Shown: positions 27,009 to 35,895 of the stretch, in pieces
How positions within the stretch are numbered: position 1 is the first letter of the stretch
Layout: every line of letters starts with the position of its first letter
Assembly: GCA_900120415.1 (NCBI GenBank)
Contig: FQLW01000006.1
Location: 372,001 to 436,000, forward strand
Reading direction: 5' to 3'
DNA length: 64,000 nt
Origin: Urmitella timonensis
GTDB taxonomy: Bacteria > Actinomycetota > Actinomycetes > Actinomycetales > Actinomycetaceae
Position numbers and translations under genes: made by a program
Notes under the pieces: generated by a model
What the model was told of the DNA's origin: nothing
The model's input: the letters and a program-made list of their open reading frames with translations, nothing else
Databases searched by the model: none

Positions 27009-27380
27009 ATGAAAGCGCCCTCAAAACAGTCGTGGGCACTGATGAGTGTCCTGCTAGCGGCATTTTGGTTGTTGCCGCTCATCTCCATGTGGATCAGCAA
27101 ACTGAGCGATCCCAACGCCAAGTGGTTCATCGCTTTGCTCTTCCTCGCGTTTCCACTACTCACCATCGTTTTGAGCGTTATCGATGGGGCACGCCACGGG
27201 TTCGGCTGGTGGTGGCTACTGGCCCCGTTCGCAGGGTTCTTGACCACACTGTTCGTGTACTACAACGATTCAGCCCTCATCTACGGCGTCGCCTACTCGA
27301 TCTTGGGACTGATCGGCACAGGCATCGGCGCGTTCATCCATGAGCGTGCTCACAGCACGAGCAGGCCGCGCTCGTCATAA
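27009..27380 (+). CDS. Small membrane protein between portal and terminase genes
   Basis: A 123-residue protein with about four hydrophobic segments (roughly residues 8-30, 38-60, 68-84 and 88-108) and a basic tail. It is on the plus strand inside the minus-strand head module, and its last ~30 nt overlap the 3' end of the terminase gene. The only ribosome site is a weak TTGGAA. Unknown family; a superinfection-exclusion or other lysogenic role would fit the location but is inference. Confidence 0.6.
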   Translation: MKAPSKQSWALMSVLLAAFWLLPLISMWISKLSDPNAKWFIALLFLAFPLLTIVLSVIDGARHGFGWWWLLAPFAGFLTTLFVYYNDSALIYGVAYSILGLIGTGIGAFIHERAHSTSRPRSS

Positions 27381-28954
27381 ACACTGCCGCTGACACGCCC
27401 GCTGCCGTTTCGGATAGCGCGGTCAAGAGCCATGATCGTGGCGACCACGCCGTCAATCTTCTCCGTGGACTTTTGCTTGTCGGGTTTGATATTGCCTGCC
27501 GGGTCAGTACGCACGTGAATGTTGTCAACCATCCACGACAGGACCGGGTGCCCACCATGAGCAAGGCGTCCTTCAAGTGCCAGCTTCATCAATTCCTTCG
27601 ACGGCGGGCTCATATCCTTAAAGCCCTGCCCGAAAGGAACCACGGTGAAACCGAGGCCTTCGAGGTTTTGACTCATTTGCACAGCACCCCACCGGTCGAA
27701 CGCAATCTCACGAATATCAAACCGAGTCCCGAGCTCTTCGATGAAGGCTTCAATCGCCCCGTAGTGGACGACGTTTCCCTCCGTGGTCTGTAGAAAGCCT
27801 TGCTGTTGCCACAGGTCGTAGGGAACGTGGTCACGAGCCACGCGGAGTGTGAGATTGTCTTCGGGGATCCAGAACCACGGCGCAATCACATAGACCTCGT
27901 CACCGGTCTCGGGTGGGAAGACGAGAACGAAAGCAGTGATGTCCGTCGTGGAAGCCAAGTCGAGGCCGCCGTAACACACCCGCCCCTCCAAATCTGACAG
28001 GTCGACGGGTGCGTTGTTTTGGTTCCACACGTGCATGGGCATCCACCGCACGCTTTGTTTGACCCATTGGTTGAGGCGAAGTTGTCGGAAGGTGTTTTCT
28101 TCGGCTGGGTTTTGTTTCGCGCTCGTGCAGGCTTGACGGACTTTCTCGATCGGGACAGTGATCCCTAAGCTCGGATTAGCCTTATGCCACACGTCCTCGT
28201 CGGTCCAATCATCATCTTGCGCCGCCCCATAGATCACCGGGTAGAACGTGGGGTCGTGCTTTTTGCCATCTAGGATGTCTTGGGCTTTTTGGTGTTGCTC
28301 ATAACAAATGCTATGCGTATCGGTACCCGCTGTCGTGATCAAGAAGTACAGCGGCTGGGTGCGAGCATCCCCACTGCCTTTGGTCATCACGTCGAAGAGC
28401 GCCCGGCCCGGTTGGGTATGCAGTTCGTCAAAGACGACGCCGGAGATGTTGAATCCGTGCTTCGAATACGCCTCCGCACTCAAGACTTGATAGAAGGAGT
28501 TGGTGGGCTTATAGATGATCCGCTTCTGCGAAGCTAGAATCTTGACACGCTTGGACAGCGCTGGACTCATGCGGATCATGTCCGCCGCAACCTCGAACAC
28601 AATGGATGCCTGCTGACGATCAGCCGCGCACCCATAAACTTCAGCGCGTTCCTCGCCATCGCCGCAACACAGTAAGAGTGCGACGGCGGCGGCAAGTTCA
28701 CTCTTGCCCTGTTTCTTCGGGATCTCCACGTAAGCCGTAGTGAATTGGCGAAACCCGTCAGGTTTGACCACCCCGAAAAGGTCGCGAATGATTTGTTCTT
28801 GCCAATCAATCAACTTAAAAGGTTTTCCTGCCCACCGGCCTTTCGTATGCTTTAACGCTTGGATGAACGCGACCGCAAAGTCGGCTCGGCGCTTGTCATA
28901 GCGCGAGCTTTCAGCCATGAACCGTGTCGGGTGATATTCAGCTAGCTCACGCAT
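27350..28954 (-). CDS. Terminase large subunit
   Basis: A 534-residue protein with the ATPase (VEIPKKQGKSELAA as Walker A, GVVFDELHTQ as Walker B) and the RNase H-like nuclease domain (YGGLDLASTTDITAFVL; DRWGAVQM). It cuts and pumps phage DNA into the prohead. The cognate small subunit lies about 5 kb upstream, separated by methyltransferase and metK genes, which is unusual. Confidence 0.95.
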   Translation of the reverse strand: MRELAEYHPTRFMAESSRYDKRRADFAVAFIQALKHTKGRWAGKPFKLIDWQEQIIRDLFGVVKPDGFRQFTTAYVEIPKKQGKSELAAAVALLLCCGDGEERAEVYGCAADRQQASIVFEVAADMIRMSPALSKRVKILASQKRIIYKPTNSFYQVLSAEAYSKHGFNISGVVFDELHTQPGRALFDVMTKGSGDARTQPLYFLITTAGTDTHSICYEQHQKAQDILDGKKHDPTFYPVIYGAAQDDDWTDEDVWHKANPSLGITVPIEKVRQACTSAKQNPAEENTFRQLRLNQWVKQSVRWMPMHVWNQNNAPVDLSDLEGRVCYGGLDLASTTDITAFVLVFPPETGDEVYVIAPWFWIPEDNLTLRVARDHVPYDLWQQQGFLQTTEGNVVHYGAIEAFIEELGTRFDIREIAFDRWGAVQMSQNLEGLGFTVVPFGQGFKDMSPPSKELMKLALEGRLAHGGHPVLSWMVDNIHVRTDPAGNIKPDKQKSTEKIDGVVATIMALDRAIRNGSGRVSGSVYDERGLLVL

Positions 28955-29029
28955 ACGAATCAGTTACCTTCTGTTGATTAAAAAGTCAGTTGCTACCGGC
29001 GATAGCAGGTGCCCTCAGGCTCGGCGGGG

Positions 29030-29323
29030 CTAGGCTTTAGGCAGATTAGCTAACGCCCAGGCGATCGCATGTCCAGCGTCAGCGAAAAGGTGGTCTGACT
29101 CAGCGATGAGTTCGAGTTCGCATTCTCCGCGGCCTTTCGAGTTAGGCCCGAACCCGCTGACGGGTTCTTCCATCAACCGGTAGATTTGGGCGTTGTTGCC
29201 AAAGCCTTCAGTCTTGGTCCAGGTAGCAAAACTTGCTAGCGTGTAGTTCCCGTAGGCAAGAACCGTCCCGTAGGAATCGAGGCGCATCTGGAGGGTTTCG
29301 CTGGTGACCTTTGTGGTGTTCAT
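29030..29323 (-). CDS. Hypothetical phage protein
   Basis: A 97-residue protein with no recognised family. It is preceded by AAAGGTAGCAGCC and by a copy of the ACTGGATAA-type leader repeat (29357-29404), which supports it being expressed. It lies between the virulence-like protein and terminase. Confidence 0.55.
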   Translation of the reverse strand: MNTTKVTSETLQMRLDSYGTVLAYGNYTLASFATWTKTEGFGNNAQIYRLMEEPVSGFGPNSKGRGECELELIAESDHLFADAGHAIAWALANLPKA

Positions 29324-29356
29324 GGCTGCTACCTTTCTGTTGTGTACCGTTTCGGT

Positions 29357-29404
29357 ATGTATATACAGCCATAGACCCGCCTACTTATCCAGTCGTTTTC
29401 CGCC
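29357..29404 (-). repeat. Intergenic leader repeat, copy A
   Basis: On the minus strand: GGCGGAAAACGACTGGATAA, then GTAGGCGGGTCTATGGCTGT and ATATACAT. About 36 of 47 positions match copy B at 29973-30019. It lies 34 nt upstream of the 97-residue gene. Confidence 0.7.
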
Positions 29405-29427
29405 TATTTTGCCTAATAAATAGTGGT

Positions 29428-29874
29428 TTACATCTCTTGGTTAGTGTTTATTAGTGGCGGGGTTTTCCACGCCGAATTACCCGAGAGCGGCTTAAGCAGG
29501 ATTTTGCGAACCTCAGCATTCTTTTTACCGCTAAGTCCGATGCGGTAAAGCAGAGAGCGCAGTTCATACTTCTCATTACTTACCTGGCTCGCACTGCGAG
29601 CGACTGTGCGGCGGATCCGTTTAGCGTATGCGACCAGCTCCGTTAAGAACTCGGTGTAGGCTGTGATTTTCTCAAACTCTGGCAGCTCATCCCACCAAGG
29701 AAAACTCACGCCTTCCTCGGTGGATCTGATGCTCAACTGGCTGGTTCCCAGGCTTTTGGAGATAAGGTCTGACTTTGCATTGACAAGTTCAACCAGTCTG
29801 TCTAGTTCACGTTCATCAAGAATGGTCGGCAAAGTGATCACCAGCCCGTAGCCGGGGTCTTGCTTGCTACTCAT
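29428..29874 (-). CDS. Mobile-element 'virulence-related' family protein
   Basis: A 148-residue protein resembling the C-terminal part of a family common on Firmicutes integrative elements and often labelled virulence-related: a LVITLPTILDERELDRLVELVNAKS opening, FPWWDELPEFEKITAYTEF in the middle, and NEKYELRSLLYRIGL...RKILLKPLSGNSAW at the end. No biochemical function is known. The presence next to recombinase-type leader repeats suggests shared ancestry with such elements. Confidence 0.6.
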   Translation of the reverse strand: MSSKQDPGYGLVITLPTILDERELDRLVELVNAKSDLISKSLGTSQLSIRSTEEGVSFPWWDELPEFEKITAYTEFLTELVAYAKRIRRTVARSASQVSNEKYELRSLLYRIGLSGKKNAEVRKILLKPLSGNSAWKTPPLINTNQEM

Positions 29875-29876
29875 CG

Positions 29877-29939
29877 CTATTTATCCCCCTTGCCGAGGTT
29901 TTCGATTTCTTCTAGATCAACACATAGCTGTCCTATCAT
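29877..29939 (-). CDS. Short open frame (20 codons) upstream of the virulence-related gene
   Basis: ATG at 29939 runs 20 codons to TAG at 29877, with GAAGGTTTGGTG just before it and only 2 nt to the next gene. Either a leader peptide or the remnant of a longer N-terminal region. Weak evidence beyond position. Confidence 0.3.
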   Translation of the reverse strand: MIGQLCVDLEEIENLGKGDK

Positions 29940-29972
29940 CACCAAACCTTCTTTCTTGTGTTTTGTTTGGTC

Positions 29973-30019
29973 ATGTACATACAGCCATAGATTCGCGGGC
30001 TTATCCAGTAATTTTCGCC
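29973..30019 (-). repeat. Intergenic leader repeat, copy B
   Basis: On the minus strand: GGCGAAAATTACTGGATAA, then GCCCGCGAATCTATGGCTGT and ATGTACAT. It immediately follows the cytosine methyltransferase stop and precedes the 20-codon frame and the virulence-related gene. Confidence 0.7.
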
Positions 30020-31546
30020 TTAAAATCCAGGAGTTTTAGTGGCCTCGGCCGCTATCTGGGAAAGCACGAGTTTGGCGCACGGCAAAGCTATCCCGTTTCC
30101 CCACAGCTTGTATAACGCCCGATCGGTCACTGGATTAGCCAGCCATTTGCGTACTTGGTTGCGGGTTTTAGGTTTTTTCAATCCTTGTACCTTGCCCCAG
30201 CTGGCCCAGACCTGCCACCAATAATCCAGCACGTCTTCGCTCGGGTTCTCGATGGCGAGTCCGTCTGTCCAAGTATCCGGGAATCCTTGTAGGCGGGCAC
30301 ATTCAGTCGGGGTTAAGCGCCGCACGTGATAGTCAGGCACGCAAGGGTCGGTGACCAGGGGCGGCTCGGTCGAATCCGAAGCCAACAGGGCACCAGCAAC
30401 ATTCACGTTTCCTCGGCAGAAGAAGTCCGCCTTCGAGGCGCTCACAACGTCAGGTTCGACGATGGCGATGCCGCCTTGGTTACAGGTCGGAGCTATCCCT
30501 GACGTATCGAGCGTCTTGGATACCTCGGTTGAATAACCGTACCTGCCCACTGCCGCACCGCGTCCCTCATGTAACGCATTGAAACCGTAGGCGGTAGCGA
30601 TGATGGGAGTATTACCTCCGCCAGTGCTGTAACGAGCGGTCACGGTTGGCGCTATCTGGCATGGTCCGCCCACTCTGGCATCATGAGGATGATGGTCAAA
30701 CAATAGCGGCTCAATAATACTCTGGTCGTTACTGCATCCAAGCGTGCCCGACAGATTTGTTTGCACGAGCGGGCCTTTACCGCCTCCAGGTTTTCCTGCA
30801 CGCATTCTCAGCGCGAATACATCTAAGGATTTGCTTGCGTCGTGAGTGCCTGCTCGAGGATTGGAGGTAGCATTTTGCCTCTTACCGCAGCCCTGCGTAA
30901 GATTCCCGCGCAGGCTCGTGGGCTCAAAGAGTATGTGTCCGGCACGCCCGCTTGCAAAATCGCAGATAAGGTAGATTCTTTTGCGTCGTTGGGGTACTCC
31001 GAAAAATTGTGCGTCCAATACTCGCCACGCAATACTCCATTGGTCTGCCACGACCGCTCCAGCTTTTTGCCATTTGTCAGCTCGAGGTAGGTTAGCTGCT
31101 GCTTTTTCGTCCGTGATGGCGATAAGCTCGCGTAGCACTTGGTGGAAATCATTGCCTTTGTTGGAGGAGAAAGCTCCGGGCACGTTTTCCCAAACAGCGA
31201 ATCTTGGATATAGACCATGACTTGCCTTTCTCATTTCTCTGATGACTCTGACAGCTTGGTGGAATAGACCGGAGCGTTCGCCAGCTAAGCCTGCCCTTTT
31301 ACCTGCCACCGACAGGTCTTGGCAAGGAGAACCAAACGTGACCACATCCACCGGCTCTAGCTGACTGCCGTCAATGTCGCAGATGTTGCCCAGGTGTTGC
31401 ATTTGTGGCAAACGCGTTGTGGTGACCAGGATCGGGAAGGGCTCAATCTCGCTCGCCCACACAGGTTCGATACCAATCTTGGTTGCGGCGAGTGGGAAAC
31501 CTCCCGAGCCATCAAAAAGCGAGCCAAGCCTTAAAGTTTGTGTCAA
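30020..31546 (-). CDS. DNA (cytosine-5) methyltransferase
   Basis: A 508-residue C5 methyltransferase: motif I LGSLFDGSGGFPLAA, motif IV TFGSPCQDLSVAG with the catalytic Cys, motif VI-like AVWENVPGA, motif VIII RRKRIYLI and a C-terminal RRLTPTECARLQGFPDTW (motif IX/X). It would methylate cytosine in phage or host DNA using S-adenosylmethionine, most likely to protect phage DNA. No cognate endonuclease is adjacent. It follows the ParB-methyltransferase by 3 nt and shares an apparent operon with MetK. Confidence 0.93.
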   Translation of the reverse strand: MTQTLRLGSLFDGSGGFPLAATKIGIEPVWASEIEPFPILVTTTRLPQMQHLGNICDIDGSQLEPVDVVTFGSPCQDLSVAGKRAGLAGERSGLFHQAVRVIREMRKASHGLYPRFAVWENVPGAFSSNKGNDFHQVLRELIAITDEKAAANLPRADKWQKAGAVVADQWSIAWRVLDAQFFGVPQRRKRIYLICDFASGRAGHILFEPTSLRGNLTQGCGKRQNATSNPRAGTHDASKSLDVFALRMRAGKPGGGKGPLVQTNLSGTLGCSNDQSIIEPLLFDHHPHDARVGGPCQIAPTVTARYSTGGGNTPIIATAYGFNALHEGRGAAVGRYGYSTEVSKTLDTSGIAPTCNQGGIAIVEPDVVSASKADFFCRGNVNVAGALLASDSTEPPLVTDPCVPDYHVRRLTPTECARLQGFPDTWTDGLAIENPSEDVLDYWWQVWASWGKVQGLKKPKTRNQVRKWLANPVTDRALYKLWGNGIALPCAKLVLSQIAAEATKTPGF

Positions 31547-31549
31547 GGG

Positions 31550-32806
31550 TTAGCCTTTCTGCTTGGGGCGCTCGACTTCTTTCACCAGATCTAGATACGT
31601 GTATTCCTTGCCGTCTCGTAGGCAGGTAATTCCTGCTGCATCCCCGGTGTGTTCGGCATACCGGCGCAGGATCACGGAAGCGTATTTCTCATCCAGCTCC
31701 ATGCAATAGCAAGTGCGGTCTGTGGCTTGTGCAGCCATTAGCGTGGAACCAGAGCCAGCAAACGTATCGAGTACTATCGCGTTGGTTTGGGTGGAGTTAC
31801 GAATCGGGTAAGCCAACAGGTCTAGTGGCTTGGAAGTGGGGTGATCGGAATTCTTCCTCGGCTTGGCAAAATGCCACACCGTGGTCTGCTTGCGATCCGC
31901 ATACCAGCGATGCTTACCGGTCTTGACCCAGCCGTAGAGCACGGGTTCGTGTTGCCATTGGTAGGGAGAGCGTCCGAGAACAAGGGAATCCTTGACCCAG
32001 ATGCAACATCCCGACAGGTAAAAGCCCGCCTCAACGAAAGCGCGCCGGAAGTTCAAGCCTTCAGTGTCAGCATGGAAGACGTAGGCACTCGCGCCTTTCT
32101 CACACACCCCAGCCATCTGGGTGAACGCGGCGTGGAGGAAGTCATAGAACTTATCGGCTGTCATCTTGTCGTTCTTGATGGACAGGCCATCTGAGGATTC
32201 GAAGGCGACGTTGTACGGCGGATCGGTGAGTACGAGGTTCGCGCGCTTCCCATCCATCAAAGCCTCAACGTCGGTTTGTGAGGTGGCGTCGCCGCACACG
32301 AGTCGGTGGCGGCCAAGCGTCCAGATGTCCCCGCGCTCCACGAACGCGGCTGCTTCGAGTGCGGCGGTGAGGTCGAAATCATCATCGGCCACCTCGTCCT
32401 CATCCAAGGAGCCGATTAACTGCTGGATTTCGGCGTCGTCGAAGCCAGTCAGCTCGGCGTTGAAATCACTCGCGTCGAGGTCTGCAATCAAGAGGGCGAG
32501 TTTGTCTTGGTCCCACTCGCCGCTAATCTTGTTCAACGCTACATTCAAGGCTTTCTCGCGGGTCTCGTCCAACTCCACCACAACACAGTCGACGCTAGTT
32601 TCCCCGAGGTCTTCGAGGATTTTGAGGCGCTGGTGACCGCCGACGACGTGGCCGGTGGTTTGGTTCCAGATGACCGGTTCGACGTAGCCGAACTCCGTCA
32701 GCGACCGCTTGAGCTTCTCGTATTCGGGGTCGCCGGGCTTAAGGTCTTTACGCGGGTTATATGCGGCGGGGTGAAGGTCAGCGATGGGCAGTTGTTCGAT
32801 GCGCAT
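31550..32806 (-). CDS. ParB-like domain fused to DNA adenine/cytosine-N4 methyltransferase
   Basis: A 418-residue fusion. Residues 1-130 form a ParB/Srx-like domain (HPAAYNPRKDL, GHVVGGHQRLKIL). The rest is a DNA methyltransferase with VLTDPPYNVAFE (motif IV) before LDTFAGSGSTLMAA (motif I), i.e. the beta order. This type is widespread in phages. The ATG at 32806 (MRIEQL) is chosen; it overlaps metK by 29 nt. The longer frame to 32887 lies within metK. Confidence 0.92.
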   Translation of the reverse strand: MRIEQLPIADLHPAAYNPRKDLKPGDPEYEKLKRSLTEFGYVEPVIWNQTTGHVVGGHQRLKILEDLGETSVDCVVVELDETREKALNVALNKISGEWDQDKLALLIADLDASDFNAELTGFDDAEIQQLIGSLDEDEVADDDFDLTAALEAAAFVERGDIWTLGRHRLVCGDATSQTDVEALMDGKRANLVLTDPPYNVAFESSDGLSIKNDKMTADKFYDFLHAAFTQMAGVCEKGASAYVFHADTEGLNFRRAFVEAGFYLSGCCIWVKDSLVLGRSPYQWQHEPVLYGWVKTGKHRWYADRKQTTVWHFAKPRKNSDHPTSKPLDLLAYPIRNSTQTNAIVLDTFAGSGSTLMAAQATDRTCYCMELDEKYASVILRRYAEHTGDAAGITCLRDGKEYTYLDLVKEVERPKQKG

Positions 32807-33965
32807 GCGTTTCCACCGCCTTCCGCAGCGCGTCAACGTGAGCGAACGAGTTCTCCCAGTGCAAACCGGGATGGCCGAAGTGCCCATAAGTTGAGTAGCG
32901 CGCGAATCCTGGCTTACGAAGGTTCAAAGCATCGATGATTCCACCGGGGCGCAGCGGAAACACCTCGGCTACGGCCTTAGCGAGGATCTCGTCGGAGTAT
33001 TCACCACTGCCGAGCGTGTCGATAGCGAAAGCGACCGGGTCAGCCTTCCCAATCGCATAAGAAATGCTCACTTGGCACTCAACGGCCAACCGTGCCTCGA
33101 CGATAGTCTTGGCGATCAGCCGCGCCATATAAGCACCCGAACGATCAACCTTCGAGGCATCCTTACCAGAGAACGCACCACCACCATGTGGGGCAAGACC
33201 GCCGTAACTATCAACCATCAACTTACGACCCGTCAGACCCGTGTCGGCCTTCGGCCCACCAACCGTAAACAAGCCCGAGGGATTCACCAGAATCTCGGTG
33301 TCAGCGCTAATCGGCAGATACGGCTTACACGCGGGTGCGACGATGAGGGTTCTCACCTCCGACGCGAGCTCATCGAGATCCTTCGCCGCGTCGTGTTGGA
33401 TCGATACCACCACGGTTTCAATCGCCACTGGCTTACCAGCAGCGTCGTAACGAACTGTTACCTGTGCCTTACCATCGGACTTGATCCCAGTGATGGTGCC
33501 GTCCTTGCGGGCATTGTCGAGGCGGGTGCAAATCTCGTGTGAGAGCACCAGCGGCAACGGCAAACGCTCCGGGGTTTCCGTCGTGGCGTATCCGTAAACG
33601 GTGCCTTGGTCGCCTGCTCCTTGGAGGGCGAATTCGGTGTCGTCACCAAATCGTGCTTCGAGCGATCGGGTGACTCCTGCGTTGATGTCTGGGGACTGGC
33701 GACGTACCCACACGAAGGTCACAAACCGCCACGGCACATACCCCGCCTTCACCAGCGCGTAACGCACCGACTCACGAATACGCGGACGAACCTTCGAAGT
33801 GATCTCGCCAGTCACAATGATCCTGTGGCCAGATGCCATCACTTCTACTGCAACGCGTGCGGCTGGGTCCTCGTAGAGAATGTCGTCAAGGATTGTGTCT
33901 GAGATCAGATCGCAGAGCTTATCGGGATGGCCGATACACACGGCCTCAGCAGTCTTCGTAGACAT
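32778..33965 (-). CDS. metK: Prophage-encoded S-adenosylmethionine synthetase
   Basis: A 395-residue enzyme with the family signatures GHPDKLCDLISD at the N-terminus, GAGDQGTVYGYA (GAGDQG hexapeptide) and GGGAFSGKD (P-loop-like GGGAFSxKD motif). It makes S-adenosylmethionine from methionine and ATP. It is located between TerS and two methyltransferases, with a 29-nt overlap with the next, so it seems to supply their cofactor. Length and catalytic motifs look intact, though it is diverged. Confidence 0.93.
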   Translation of the reverse strand: MSTKTAEAVCIGHPDKLCDLISDTILDDILYEDPAARVAVEVMASGHRIIVTGEITSKVRPRIRESVRYALVKAGYVPWRFVTFVWVRRQSPDINAGVTRSLEARFGDDTEFALQGAGDQGTVYGYATTETPERLPLPLVLSHEICTRLDNARKDGTITGIKSDGKAQVTVRYDAAGKPVAIETVVVSIQHDAAKDLDELASEVRTLIVAPACKPYLPISADTEILVNPSGLFTVGGPKADTGLTGRKLMVDSYGGLAPHGGGAFSGKDASKVDRSGAYMARLIAKTIVEARLAVECQVSISYAIGKADPVAFAIDTLGSGEYSDEILAKAVAEVFPLRPGGIIDALNLRKPGFARYSTYGHFGHPGLHWENSFAHVDALRKAVETHAHRTTAHR

Positions 33966-34044
33966 ACATACTCACTTTCCGAAGAATCAAGGCATAGAAA
34001 AGTGCCCACCCATCCGGGGCGGGAGCACAAAAATCAGAGAGTTG

Positions 34045-34617
34045 TTAGGAGCGGGCTTTCAACAACTGCTCCATCACGTCATCACCCGGCGCCGAACCTG
34101 AGTAGTCGGTGGTGCAGGTGGCGCGCACGATCTCGTAAATCTCGTACCAGTACACGTTCGCTTGCTTCCCGAAAGACTGGGACATAGCAACGAACGGGGA
34201 TGCGATCGCTGCCCCTGTGGTTGGGTGTTTGCCGAGCAGACCGAACTTGGAGATCGCCTGCTCGCACTGCACATAGCGGGCGAAAGACTGCGCATAGGAT
34301 TCAATCAGCCTGGGTGCCACGAACTGAGAACAACCACGAGCATCAAGCCACTGCCACGTCTCCCGGTAGACCAAATCTGCGCCGAGTGGTTTGCCATCGC
34401 GCTGGATGTCGGAGAGATAATCCGATGGTTCAGGCATGGTCTCACCAGCAAGTACCGCGCCATCCCCGATATCTGAGCCTTCGAAATCGAACGGCTCACC
34501 CAGCGGATCCTCAAGCCGAGTGGCTGGGCGGCCAGCTGCGAGCTTCTCATTCAGCGGATCAGGTTTCGCGCCAGCTCGCACGCGGCGTCCGCCACGGTTC
34601 GTTCCGTCTTTCGCCAT
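34045..34617 (-). CDS. Terminase small subunit (P27 family)
   Basis: A 190-residue protein with an RRVRAGAKPDPLNEKLAAGRPA N-terminus and the YRETWQWLDARGCSQFVAPRLIESYAQSFARY core of P27-type small terminases. It recognises the packaging site on phage DNA. It is divergent from the ClbS-like gene, with 40 nt between the starts. Confidence 0.85.
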   Translation of the reverse strand: MAKDGTNRGGRRVRAGAKPDPLNEKLAAGRPATRLEDPLGEPFDFEGSDIGDGAVLAGETMPEPSDYLSDIQRDGKPLGADLVYRETWQWLDARGCSQFVAPRLIESYAQSFARYVQCEQAISKFGLLGKHPTTGAAIASPFVAMSQSFGKQANVYWYEIYEIVRATCTTDYSGSAPGDDVMEQLLKARS

Positions 34618-34657
34618 GGGTTTTCATCTGCTTTCCTGCTTTGAGATAATTAGTGGC

Positions 34658-35224
34658 GTGCCGAGACCGAAGACGAAAACTGAACTATTGGATGCCGCCG
34701 AGGCGCAGTATGCGAAACTGGACAGCCTCATTGAGGGCATGAGTTCCAACGATCAGCATACGAATTTTGATCCCAGCATCACTCAAATCGGTAAAGAAGC
34801 CCACTGGGCGCGGGATAAAAACCTGCGCGACGTCCTTGCCCACCTGCACGAGTGGCAGCGCATGTTGCTTGGCTTCGTCGACGCCAACCGCCAGGGTCAG
34901 CCTCGACCGTTTCTTCCGTTTCCTCACACGTGGCGAACCACGCCAACGCTCAACCAAGAGATTTGGACTCAATATCAGGGCACTGAGCTTGAGGCTATCC
35001 GCGAGAACCTCGCTGACAGCCACACCGCAGTAGTGGCTCTCATCGGCGAGTTCACCAACGAGGAGTTATTCACCAAGGCGCATTTCCCGTGGACGGGCAC
35101 AACCTCGCTCGGCTCCTACTGCGTGTCAGCCACATCAAGCCACTACGAATGGGCAATCAAAAAGCTCCGTGCATTCACCAGAAAGCCGCCAGAACAACCC
35201 CATAACCAAGCCGCCCCCCAGTAG
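34658..35224 (+). CDS. ClbS/DfsB-like (DUF1706) four-helix protein
   Basis: A 188-residue protein starting MPRPKTKTELLDAAEAQYAKL, the exact style of ClbS/DfsB family openings. It has the HEW (LHEWQRMLLGF) and W-rich features of that helical bundle. ClbS protects cells by hydrolysing the cyclopropane warhead of colibactin; most relatives have unknown substrates. The GTG start at 34658 lacks a ribosome site, and a GATAAT box ends 8 nt upstream, so the mRNA may be leaderless. It is on the plus strand amid late phage genes, so it is probably lysogeny cargo. Confidence 0.82.
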   Translation: MPRPKTKTELLDAAEAQYAKLDSLIEGMSSNDQHTNFDPSITQIGKEAHWARDKNLRDVLAHLHEWQRMLLGFVDANRQGQPRPFLPFPHTWRTTPTLNQEIWTQYQGTELEAIRENLADSHTAVVALIGEFTNEELFTKAHFPWTGTTSLGSYCVSATSSHYEWAIKKLRAFTRKPPEQPHNQAAPQ

Positions 35225-35445
35225 CTTCTTACCACGCTGTACACCACAGACAGATACTCGGGAGCCTCTGGTATAGGCGCTCCCGTGCGCCTTTTCGTGA
35301 CTGTCGGGTTCAACGCACCAGGCCTCGTGCCTGCATTCACGCAACATCCGCCCGATCAGCGCTATCCTTAGCAATGCAGGGAAACCCTTCTTGTAGAATG
35401 AGAACTTATTGGGCATACAACTCCTGATGCCGTTGCCGTATCAAA

Positions 35446-35895
35446 ATGTGTAGCGAAAAGTTGAAGGGACTGGTCATCAAAAAAATATCTGTGTTTCTTG
35501 TATCCGCTCTGGCATATTTTGTCGGCGCGTGGCTTTTCGCCGCCATCTTTCTACGGTGCAAGGATCAGGATCAGAGATTTTTTGTGGTCTTCTTATTGAT
35601 GCCACTCATGTATGTGTGTTTCACGATTCTTCTTCTGCTTTTTAATAAGCATTTCATCGGTATTCAATCTGCCCGCGCGTTGCAACTTTCAGCAGGAGCC
35701 TTTATCGGACTCTCAGCTTTTCTCTTTTCACTCGATGGTGTCGGCTCGTTAGTTCATAGTGATTCTTTTTCTCAACTGCTGAGCCAGTTTTCCGTTCCCG
35801 CCATCGGCGCTCTTGTTGCTGGTGGTGTAGCGCTTGGGTTTAGCGTTTTTACCCAAGCGCCACACCAAGGAAAAGACCAAATCAATTATCGGTAG
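35446..35895 (+). CDS. Hypothetical membrane protein
   Basis: A 149-residue protein with about four hydrophobic segments (15-35, 45-65, 78-95, 118-136). It is AT-richer than the surroundings. No family recognised. The frame begins at ATG 35446, with no clear ribosome site. Its end overlaps the DUF1906 gene stop by 10 nt. Together with the ClbS-like gene it forms a plus-strand patch in the prophage. Confidence 0.55.
   Translation: MCSEKLKGLVIKKISVFLVSALAYFVGAWLFAAIFLRCKDQDQRFFVVFLLMPLMYVCFTILLLLFNKHFIGIQSARALQLSAGAFIGLSAFLFSLDGVGSLVHSDSFSQLLSQFSVPAIGALVAGGVALGFSVFTQAPHQGKDQINYR

Noticed and set aside
26990-27247. 85-codon minus-strand frame opposite the membrane protein
   Set aside because: Antisense shadow with low-complexity composition; the plus-strand frame has coherent membrane segments.
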